Source of the DNA: Prorocentrum cordatum
Lineage: Eukaryota; Sar; Dinophyceae; Prorocentrales; Prorocentraceae
Direction of reading: 5' to 3'
Assembly: GCA_963575745.1 (NCBI GenBank)
Contig: CAUYUJ010014196.1
Location: 95,001-135,000 of the forward strand
Length of the DNA stretch: 40,000 nucleotides
Part shown: in pieces, positions 17,092 to 26,500 of the stretch
Layout of the letters: each line of letters starts with the position of its first letter
Numbering within the stretch: the first letter of the stretch is position 1
Made by a program: the position numbers and the translations under genes
The notes under the pieces: generated by a model
Told to the model about the DNA's origin: nothing
The model's database searches: none
Seen by the model: only the letters and a program-made list of their open reading frames with translations

Positions 17092-17096
17092 TGGAG
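17092..17096. repeat. Target-site duplication TGGAG (right)
   Basis: Pairs with 6318-6322 and sits at the start of a purine tract. Confidence 0.85.
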
Positions 17097-17289
17097 GGGG
17101 AGGGGGAGGGGGAGGCGGAGGGGGAGGGTGGTGCGGAGGAGGAGGAGGCGGCGGAGGAGGCGGAGGAGGCGGAGTAGACGGAGGAGGAGGAGGCGGATGA
17201 TGAGGAGGAGGAGGTGGAGGAGGGGGAGGGGGAGGAGGAGGGGGAGGAGGAGGAGGGAGGAGGGAGGAGGGAAGAGGGAGGAGGGAGGA

Positions 17290-17323
<34 letters not shown>

Positions 17324-17335
17324 GCAGGAGGGAGC
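17097..17335. repeat. (GGA)n/(GGGGGA)n purine tract
   Basis: About 240 bp that is almost wholly purine on the plus strand. It joins the copia element to the first non-repetitive sequence of LINE-A. Confidence 0.9.
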
Positions 17336-17572
17336 CACGGGCTGAGGAGGGGCGGGGCCGTCGTCTCGTCGGTCGCCCCCGCCGCTCGTGGCCGCGCGCA
17401 GCGCGCCATCGGCGCCGCAGCCGCGGCGGCTGTTGCCGCCACGCCCCGCGAGGGCGAGCCCGCCTGGCACAGGCGGCAGCGGGAGAAGAGAGCAGCCGCG
17501 AGAACCCTCTTCCGCATCATCGACGCGGCGCAGGTGCTGAACGGCCACCACAGCGCCCAGCCCGTCGACCAG

Positions 17573-20458
17573 ATGACGCAGAACTGGAAGCACCAGCGCG
17601 GCGCCTCGAGGGAAAGGTGGTCAGGAGCAGGGACCACACACACCGAGGCGCCGCAGCGCGGCGCTGGGAAAAAGTGGACAGGAGCAGGGTCCACAACCCA
17701 GGCGCCCGCGCGGGGCCCAGGGGAAAGGTGGTCAGGAGCAGGGACCACACACCCTGGGCCCGCAGTGGGCGAGCAGCCATGGCCTTGGAGGAGCTCTAAG
17801 TACCCCAGCAAGCGGTCCTGGAGCCGTCCCGCCTCACGAAAGGCATCGCGTACTTCGACAGCCAGGGACAACGGCCACGACGTCTTCGACAGCTTGCAGT
17901 TCACCAGGAAGCAGCGCGAGATCATCGACACGGTGATGCCAGCAATGGAGCACGACATGGTTCAGCATGAGAGCTACTCGCACCCACCCGTGGAGAAGGA
18001 CATGCTCCAGCTTTGGATCAACACCAAGAAAGGACGTGCAGGGCGACTCGCAGACCAAGCCAGTGGAGCCAGAGCCGTGGGCGTTGACGACACGAAAGTT
18101 GTGGAGGAACTGGCCATCACGAAGGCGATGATACTGCTCACGGTTTCGGCAGAGGAACGGGTCGACTACTTCAGGCACTGCATCGACAGGACGATCAGGA
18201 GGAAGGGCAGCATCAGGGACAAGATCAAGCAGCTCCAGAACGAACACGACGGCATCGAGAGCGACCTCAAGTCATTACGGGCCCTGATGAAAGAAGCGAA
18301 AGACAAGCGCGACCACGACCTCTACTCGGATCTTGAGGACGACGACTACCACGGAGACCAGGAAGAGCACGAGCGAGCAGCACATGAGGTCCGAACTGCA
18401 CGAGCACAAACACCACATCCGCGAGCACGCCAAGAGCGACGCACAACGGAAGCACCCCATCCACGACAGCGCGAAGATCATCGACCCCAGCAGTACGCAG
18501 CACCAGCAGCAGCACCACTTCGACAGCAGGATGACCCACACCAAAAAGGTCACAAAGAGCTGCTCGCGATGATCACGGACCTCTCCAAAAAGGTGGACCA
18601 GCAGCGACAACACACGGGACCCTATCAGCAACACCTAGCTCACCTCCACCAACAAGCTGATCTCCGACAATCCGAGCACCGCGAACAGTTGCAGGAGGAG
18701 TTTGCGCGCATGGAAGCACACACGTCTCGGAAGGCCCTCAACGAGCTTCATCTCGAACTACAGCACCACGAGCAACGAATCCAGCGCCGCTTCCAGGAGG
18801 AGATAGACGAGATCAACGTGCGCAACCGCCACCTAGAACATCAGCAGGCACAACGGTTCCTACGACAGTCCGAACAACGACGTCAGGAAGATGAAGCTGA
18901 ACAGGCACATCGCATGAAGACCGAGCTCGAACAGCACCAACTACTTCACGACGCCGCACGTGGTCACCTTGCACGGCGGGAAGCAGTACAGCAACACGAA
19001 CTACGGGAGGCTAAGCCATTCTGGCTCCAGCATCTAATATCCGAGCACCGCCTTCAACAGGAGGAAGCTCAGTGTGCCCACAACCTCCTACTCCAGCACG
19101 AGATGAGAGGGCAGCAACAAGAAGACGCACTTCGACTGGCTCAGCAACGACAGCTTCATGAAATCAACTGCAGGGCTCATGCGGAATCATCGGCACTCAT
19201 GCAAGCCAAAGAGAAGATCCTCGAGGAGTACGGTGAACTGCGTGCGCAACAACACGAAGCAGCCACGATTCGCACCGAGCATCAGCACGAACGAGCCCGA
19301 CTCCAAGGCGAACGTGCCAACCTACACCTCACCGAGCAGCAGCTCCACGACAGGTACATCAACCGCCTGGCGACGACCGAGGAGATGCGAATAAAGGAAA
19401 GGGAGGAAATGCAACGTGAGTTTCGACAAGCCGAGCTTCATCATGACCCTCTTGATCTTGAACTGTTGCAAGAATTGAACACGAGATTCAGCGAGAGAGA
19501 CGAGGAGGAAAACAGACAGCAGGCGTTAGCCGACTCAGAGGAGAAGCGCATCCACCGCGAGATCGAAGGCGCCCTCACCGCGATCATCCCAGGCCCCTAC
19601 GAGATGCCTCACCCACACGCCGACATCTACCTCGAGCAGCTACGACAGATGAGCTCTCCACCGAACGCAGCTCATTCCACGCCCAACTCAGACGCATGGA
19701 GCTCACGAGACCTCGGCTTTGCAGCCGCACCACCCACCTCACCACCCGCCCCGAACCCCGACCACACACGCGACAGAACGCCCATACACCCTCCAGCCAG
19801 TATCGCCCCACTCAGCGATGCCGACCACGACAAGCCCTCTGAAGCACACCACGGCGATACACAAGCACACCAATCGAGCTCTCCAAGATCTTCGTGCTCT
19901 CCCACGCCCATCGCCGACGACGGCTACCTCTCTCAGCACGACGACGGACAGTCTACTCCCATTCCTGACCTTCATCACGACTCCGACCTCGAAGGCACCG
20001 ACACCCCCATCCCAGCTGAGCAGGCCACTCCCCCCACCCCACACATCATCTTCCCCGAAGTACGTGCCATGTCCGCCCCCCCCGACACGAGATCGACACC
20101 CGACGACCAACAGCGTTCCACGCCCCTCACCACAATTCTCATCGATCTCAGCGACGACGAGCATGAAGTACCCACCACGCCCAAGACTCGACCGATCACC
20201 AGCATCACCCCAACCCAAGCCTACAGCCCCATCATCCCTCCACCCAGATTCCATATGGGAACGCCCGACAGGGCCCAGTCAGCGCCACCCTCACGAACCC
20301 GATCGGCCCTTAAGAGACAGGACTCCACATCACGACCACCGCGGAAGGTCCGTATCCACGACAGCGGTGACGGCTTCGTGGACATATCCGACCGCGTCCC
20401 TCTCCGTGCCGATTCCGACGATGAAGGATCGGACACCGCGCTGCGTCCAAAAAACTAG
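17573..20458 (+). CDS. LINE-A ORF1 protein, coiled-coil, His/Gln-rich
   Basis: The frame is open from about 17300 to TAG 20456-20458. The first in-frame ATG is 17573, but upstream codons (...AWHRRQREKRAAARTLF...) look protein-like, so the true start may be lost or 5'-truncated. The N-terminus has three ~18-residue repeats with the core WSGAGTT (17611-17760). The centre (about 18200-19560) is a long charged coiled coil rich in Glu, Gln, His and Arg, likely for oligomerisation and RNA binding as in other ORF1 proteins. The C-terminal third is Pro/Ser/Thr-rich and disordered, with a SUMO-interaction-like ILIDLSDDE (20135-20161) and an SALKR...KVRI segment (20303-20356). No zinc knuckle or RRM seen. 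It ends on the slippery heptamer. Confidence 0.75.
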   Translation: MTQNWKHQRGASRERWSGAGTTHTEAPQRGAGKKWTGAGSTTQAPARGPGERWSGAGTTHPGPAVGEQPWPWRSSKYPSKRSWSRPASRKASRTSTARDNGHDVFDSLQFTRKQREIIDTVMPAMEHDMVQHESYSHPPVEKDMLQLWINTKKGRAGRLADQASGARAVGVDDTKVVEELAITKAMILLTVSAEERVDYFRHCIDRTIRRKGSIRDKIKQLQNEHDGIESDLKSLRALMKEAKDKRDHDLYSDLEDDDYHGDQEEHERAAHEVRTARAQTPHPRARQERRTTEAPHPRQREDHRPQQYAAPAAAPLRQQDDPHQKGHKELLAMITDLSKKVDQQRQHTGPYQQHLAHLHQQADLRQSEHREQLQEEFARMEAHTSRKALNELHLELQHHEQRIQRRFQEEIDEINVRNRHLEHQQAQRFLRQSEQRRQEDEAEQAHRMKTELEQHQLLHDAARGHLARREAVQQHELREAKPFWLQHLISEHRLQQEEAQCAHNLLLQHEMRGQQQEDALRLAQQRQLHEINCRAHAESSALMQAKEKILEEYGELRAQQHEAATIRTEHQHERARLQGERANLHLTEQQLHDRYINRLATTEEMRIKEREEMQREFRQAELHHDPLDLELLQELNTRFSERDEEENRQQALADSEEKRIHREIEGALTAIIPGPYEMPHPHADIYLEQLRQMSSPPNAAHSTPNSDAWSSRDLGFAAAPPTSPPAPNPDHTRDRTPIHPPASIAPLSDADHDKPSEAHHGDTQAHQSSSPRSSCSPTPIADDGYLSQHDDGQSTPIPDLHHDSDLEGTDTPIPAEQATPPTPHIIFPEVRAMSAPPDTRSTPDDQQRSTPLTTILIDLSDDEHEVPTTPKTRPITSITPTQAYSPIIPPPRFHMGTPDRAQSAPPSRTRSALKRQDSTSRPPRKVRIHDSGDGFVDISDRVPLRADSDDEGSDTALRPKN
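17611..17765 (+). repeat. Tandem 54-57-bp repeat in ORF1 (3 copies)
   Basis: The core AGGTGGTCAGGAGCAGG recurs at 17615, 17672 (AAGTGGACAGG form) and 17726. It encodes [ER/KK]W[ST]GAG[TS]T repeats and all copies are in frame. Confidence 0.8.
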
Positions 20459-20518
20459 ATACGAACGACCCCGATGAGGGCGCTCTGGCTCATCGGACCC
20501 GTCGAAAAAGACCAGAGC
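20449..20518 (+). promoter_or_regulatory. -1 ribosomal frameshift signal (slippery site and pseudoknot)
   Basis: Slippery heptamer A_AAA_AAC (20449-20455), phased with ORF1 codons CCA AAA AAC and followed at once by the ORF1 stop TAG. A -1 slip continues as CTA GAT ACG..., which is exactly the ORF2 frame and is open without stop to 27535. Downstream, CCGATGAG (20471-20478) pairs with CTCATCGG (20489-20496), 8 bp. The loop segment GCTCTGG (20482-20488) pairs with CCAGAGC (20512-20518), 7 bp, giving an H-type pseudoknot. CGAC (20466-20469) with GTCG (20501-20504) could extend stem 1 across an internal loop, but that pairing falls in the third loop. The 15-nt spacer is longer than the usual 5-9 nt without that extension. 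Pairings read by eye. Confidence 0.8.
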
Positions 20519-23500
20519 AACAGGCCCCTGGGCGGCCTCAAGCGTCCATACGTAACTCTCGGCCCAGCGCCACACAGCATCACAATGTCACAGACGCAGC
20601 AACGAACCTTGCGACCCATGCGGTGCAGGTAACTTGCAGCTTCAGACACGCACACCCACCCCGACTTCCACTAGGGAAGCCTACATCGACTGACCTCGAC
20701 AGGCTGACACCCGCTTTGGGGACCGCGGATCAGCACCGAGCGCCAGGCAACATAGACAGCCGACTCTGCCACCTTCCATCCTCGATAGCAGACTACACTA
20801 GCTTGCAGACCGCAACCAACCTGACGACCCAGGGGGTGCAGGTGACTTGCACTTCTGACAGCCACCTTCCGACACACACCACCAGTCCACGTGCACTGAC
20901 TCCTGCTTTGGGGATAGCAGATCAGACCCGACGGACAACGGCAGCAGTTTCACTTGCCTCACACGACCAGCACGACGCAACCGATGGACAACCAACAACT
21001 ATCCACCATAGGCGCCACCCGACCGAAGAGTGGGAAATCCACTCGAGCGGTTCGCGCCCCCACCCAAGATCGACTGCCATACTGGGGAGGGCCCCCCCAG
21101 ATGGCACCACGCGCAGGTTGACACCTCCACGAGCGCCACCTGGCTCCTACGCCGCCACTTCCGACACATCGCCAAGGCACGACCTACCTCGCTCCACCAT
21201 TTCTGAGAGCACTCAGCGTGTCACGCCGACCACACCAAGAGTAAGGCCAGGCGACGAGACGAATCGGCTACACACACCACCCCGACTCGAGCGACCCAAG
21301 CCCGACGCCACGGTCGCCACAACTAGCCATTTTGGCTCTACGCATGCACGGAAATTCAACGGCTCCGACGTCCACAACGAGACGCCCGAGTACCACAGTG
21401 CGATCACGATAGACTACTTCCCTGGGATCGAGGATACTTTCCTCGATAATAGCAGCGAGATGGATAGCGGCAACTTCCACCTCGATGACGACGCCATTCG
21501 CACGCGGCTTCTGGCACGAGTCCGACGGCAGCAGCAACGGCGACTAACAGCACAGCAGACATCTACGTACACCACGACCCACAATCGATTCCAAGCCCTG
21601 CAACCCAGCCCACCGCCACCCTCAGCAAGACATACCACCACGCTTCCGACACAGCAGCCCACCGGCCATCCACCAGTAGCCCTGACAGCATCCCAGGGCG
21701 CTGGACATGGCACAGCAGCACCCGACAGAGACCGCCACGCGGCCACAGGTGAAAGGCGACAACGACAAAAGACAGCCATGCACCCCTTTCGATGCCCAAC
21801 AGGAGCTTCTGCAACAACACACAACGGACAAGCTGCACACAGACGACAGCAGAAGGCGACAGCATTGTTACCGTTTCGAGTACAGCGACCACCCAATCCT
21901 AGCGCCGACAACCAGCCCCAACAACTGCAACCATCGTACCACGAGGCCAATCTCGACATCACAAGATACCACGGCATGCAACCACCAGGCGACTGCACAT
22001 GCGACCTAGGGGACACCAGAGGACTGATCAGACGAATACGGGCCACGACCGCCCCCTTTCTCAACGCTAACATCGAAGGTGACGACCTGCACCCAGCAGC
22101 AACATACGCGCTCAACAATACGACGAAAGGCAACAATGCCCACAGCGCAAAACACATCTTCACTGACGCTTCCCACAACGCACGGAGACCAGACTGCTGC
22201 TCATGGGCATTCTTGGTACTACAAGAAGGTGGCGAACACGACCAACACACGTTCAGAGGAGCCTTCAGCAGCATCGTCAGCAAGAGCCACAACATGAAGT
22301 TGAATGACCGCAGCACCACCAACACCACAGGCGAAATCATGGCCATCGTGCAGGCTCTCATGTGGTCCATCGCCGTCGCCGAGCCGCAACCTATCTGCAT
22401 TCACACCGATTGCGAGACGGCCATCAACATATGCATGGGACGCGCCACAGCAACAGCAGACGAACATCTTGCGAGATTCATGAAGGTCATCTTCGACACG
22501 CTCAAGAACGAAAACGACATAACCTTGCACCACGTCCCGAGTCACGAAGGCATGCCGTGGAACGAGCTCGCCGACGGAATCTCAAAGAGGACACGCAAGC
22601 GCTACGAGAGAGGCCACGACTACGACACCATCCCGCACAACTTCAGAGACATCATTGCGGACACAAAGTACTATCAATGGGAGTCGATCCTCCAGACTGA
22701 TCATCTCGATCGAGCAGCTTACCCACTACGCGAAGGTGCCACCTTACGCTTTGGATTACCAACTCGGAATGCTAGTGTTCGGCACCTCATGGCGCCTAAG
22801 ACGGTCTCTGCCAAAGAAACCAAGATCGAGCTCTCCATCGCAACCTACAACGCCGAGAGTGTCAGAGAGTCCGACGCTCAGCAGCAGAAGAAGTTCACAA
22901 AGGCAGCACGGCTTGCACACCAGTGGCGGGGACCCTTGCTTCGACGACAATTTCAAGAAAAGCGACTCCACATCATCGGCATTCAGGAGGCGCGCAACGA
23001 ACGACGTACAACAAATGGGAATGGATACTTCATCATCAGCAGCCCGCACGACCACTACAACGCTGGATGTGAGCTATGGATCAACGTGGAGAAGCCCTAC
23101 GCCTACAACAAGGACGGCCCACAGCACTTCGAGCCCAGACACTGCCACGTTCTCATCAGTGAGTCAAGGATCCTCATCGTCAAAGTCACTACGGACTGCA
23201 TCAATACCACCATTTGTGTATTTCATGCTCCTCACAGCAAGAAAGGTCCTCAAGAACGACAAGACTTTTGGCAGCGACTACAGAAGCTCGTACAACAGCA
23301 CAGACCCAACCTCATGCTCGCCGACGCCAACGGCCGACTTGGAAGCGTGCAGTCGACATCTGTTGGACCTGCTGGACTTTCCCAGACCGAGGACAGCAAC
23401 GGCAAGGAACTTCACGAGTTAGCAGCCGCAGGGCACTACGTCATCGCCAACACCGTGATCTCCAACGGCGACGAGCACCACACGTGGACAGACGCATATG

Positions 23501-26500
23501 GGCACAAGCATCGCATCGACTACATCATCGCGGACGATACGCTCATCAGCCACATCACCGACATCAAGACACTGGCCGACATTGAGACCATGAAGAAACA
23601 CCGACAAGGGCAGCATCAACGCGAGGATCACCTGCCAGTTACAGCCCGGGCCTGTTGGACCGTGCGGCACACTGCGCCAAAGCAGCTCTTCCCGAAGATA
23701 GACAAGCACCAGCTCAATGACGAGAAGGCCGTCGAGACCTTCAAGATGCACCTTGACGCTACTGTCTTACCGTCATGGGGAACGGACTACGATGAGCACA
23801 TCCACCAGTACATGCTGACCATCATGGAAGCAGCGACCTCAGCGTTCAAAAGAAGCGGGAAGAAGAAATACCAGGAGTACATCTCAGAGACCACGCTCAA
23901 TTTTGTCCTCAGCCGACGGAAGTTCATGAAGCTCCTCCGTAAGGCAACAACACATGGAGCGACAGCTAGCACGACAAAGCGCAGAATCCAAAGGCTCATC
24001 AACGACATCCACAACGACCCGACCCTTCAGATGACTCCCGAGGCGATCCACACTACTTACTGCGAGACTTACATGCTCAACTACGCTGCAGCGAATTTCC
24101 CTTACAACCCCGACTATCATGGGTTTTTACAACACGTACGGCACTGGATCGACGCCACGAGAAAAGTAATCGTCAAGATGACCAACAGGGACTACGACGC
24201 GTTCTTGGAAGAGCAAGCACAAAAGGCAATGGATGCAAAGCGCACTGGCGACACGTACACCGAGTGGAAGTACACCAAGAAGCTCCTGCTATTCGGCGGC
24301 CGCAAGAGACGTAAGCGACAAGCATACCCCATGATGAATGCAGCAGACGGCACTGTCCTCGACAGTTCCACGAGCAAGGCCGACGCAGCCACACGACACT
24401 TCGGACACAACGAAGCAGCCGACATCCTCTCCGCTCAGGACGTGGTTGACAGATACAACGCCAAGGAGGACAGGACCGAACCAGCTCAGCCCAGGAGAAC
24501 GCGCCACGTCAACAACTTCGCCAGCATCTACGAGCTCACAGACATCCTTCACAAAGCGAGACCTCACCGCGCACCAGGACCAGATCGTGTATCCGACGAC
24601 TTCTCCAAGATCGCCCCACGGCAGATGGCCCGACACATGCATCCGATCATCACCAAAGCAGCGCTCTTCTGCAGGGAGGGCGTAGCTCTAAAGGGGTCCA
24701 GGATGACGTACTTCTGGAAGGGCAAGGGCAGCGAGGAGGACCTGAATAACCAGCGGTCAATCACGTTGGCCAACACCGTCATCAAGCACCACTACAGATA
24801 CATCAGACAATGCATGAAGGACCTAATCCCCACGATGCTCTTCTCCACTCAGACGGGAGGCCGACACCACTACAGCACGGACATCAACCACATGACGATG
24901 CGGCTCCTATCCAATACTGCCTACCACGCGAAGCACGACATGGTCATCATCATGATAGACTTGAAAGCAGCCTTCCACAAGGTAGTCAACCAGCTCGTGT
25001 ACAACTTCACCCAGACCAAGGAGCAGCTGGACGACCTTCTCGCCCACATCGACATTCCCCATGTCATGCTTCCCGCGATTGAGGCCCTCATGACCGACAA
25101 CGGCATTGTCAACCAACACGTGGACAACCAACACATTGTCGACATGCTCACGGAGGCACACACTGGGACTTGGTTCTACATCGACGACCAGTGCAGCTAC
25201 GCAGCACCACGACTTGGTACACGCCCTGGCGTACCAACAGCCGACTTCACATTCAACATGCTCATGGCGGACGTCACGCGAGACTACCACGACCACGCCG
25301 TCGAGGATGGAGCGACTTTCGACATACCGCATGCCCCACCACGTCTCCGAGCTTGCGACCACAACGCCACACTGTCCTCTACATCCTTCGTAGACGACGT
25401 CAAGGCGGCTGCATCCACGGCAGACGGCACCATGATCCACGCACTCATCTCCAAGATGTGGGGACATCTCATACGCGCGACACTGCGAAGAGGCCTCCCG
25501 ATCAACACCAAGAAGTCCAGCTTCATCGTCTACCCCAACACCGTCGCAGGCAAAAGAGCTACACGGACCATGATACGGGACAACCACAGCATCACCGACA
25601 TGGGGCTCTGCGTCACCATCGCTAGAAGCACCAAGCTGCTGGGCGCGATGTTCAACGACAGGAACGACATGGGCCAGGAGACGGCAGCACGCACCATCGC
25701 GCTACGCGAGACAACAGGCCCACTCCGACGCACCTTGTTCCAACGACAAGCCATCTCCATCCAGACTAAGATCCACTACCTCGAGTCCTTCGGCTATTCA
25801 AGACTGCTATTTAACGCGGGGACATGGATCATCACAACAGCGCGGGACTACCACAGGATCAACACAGCCTACGTCACTGCGGCTCGACAGGCAATAGGAA
25901 TTACACACAAGGCCATGAAGGACAAGCACATCACCAACGAGCAGATATTGGCACGTGCTCAACTACCGAACCTCGAAGACCGACTACGATGGCTACGACT
26001 GCGAGAACTTCTGCGACTCATAAAAGGATGCCCGTACGAAACGCAGGCACTCATTGACTACGACATCGAAGTCAACGGCACCTGGACGCAAACCATCAAC
26101 AACGACATCCACACATGCCGACAGCACTGCGACGGCACCCGCATCACCACCGCACCCAAGGACATCATCGACTTCATCAAGGCTGCACGCAACGACATGC
26201 AAACGGTCAAGTCTTTTATTACGAGCACCTACAAGCGTGCACAAGACTCATCCTCCGACCGAGCAGCGCAGGACCAGCTGCGCGCAGACCTATCGCTAAC
26301 GGCAACAGCACTGGGAGTGCTGCCACTACCCCGACAAGCAGGAACCACGACACCAGCACCAGCCAGAGTTATGTGTTACCATTGCGGTGCTACATTCAAG
26401 ACCAAAGCAGCACACAACAAGCATGTCTACGCCGTCCACCAGGACAAGCACACCATAGACAACTACATCGTCGGTGACACCTGCCAGGTATGCTTGAAGT

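Larger units (their letters stand above)
6318..17096 (-). mobile_element. Ty1/copia-type LTR retrotransposon with dUTPase
   Basis: Element 6323-17091 (10,769 bp), minus strand, flanked by the 5-bp direct repeat TGGAG at 6318-6322 and 17092-17096, a typical LTR-element target duplication. Two 109-bp direct repeats (6323-6431 and 16983-17091, 3 mismatches) are the LTRs. Domain order is Gag, zinc knuckle, protease, dUTPase, integrase, RT, RNase H. Integrase before RT defines the copia (Pseudoviridae) order. The pol frame is broken by TAA at 13703-13705, a -1 shift near 10881-10890, a -1 shift at the A5 run 8012-8016 and TAA at 7417-7419. The LTRs are about 97% identical, so insertion is fairly recent. 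The copy is probably inactive unless some breaks are sequencing errors or recoding. Confidence 0.93.

Noticed and set aside
19719-20477. Pro/Thr-rich 252-codon frame overlapping LINE-A ORF1
   Set aside because: Shadow of ORF1's disordered C-terminus; no conserved features of its own.
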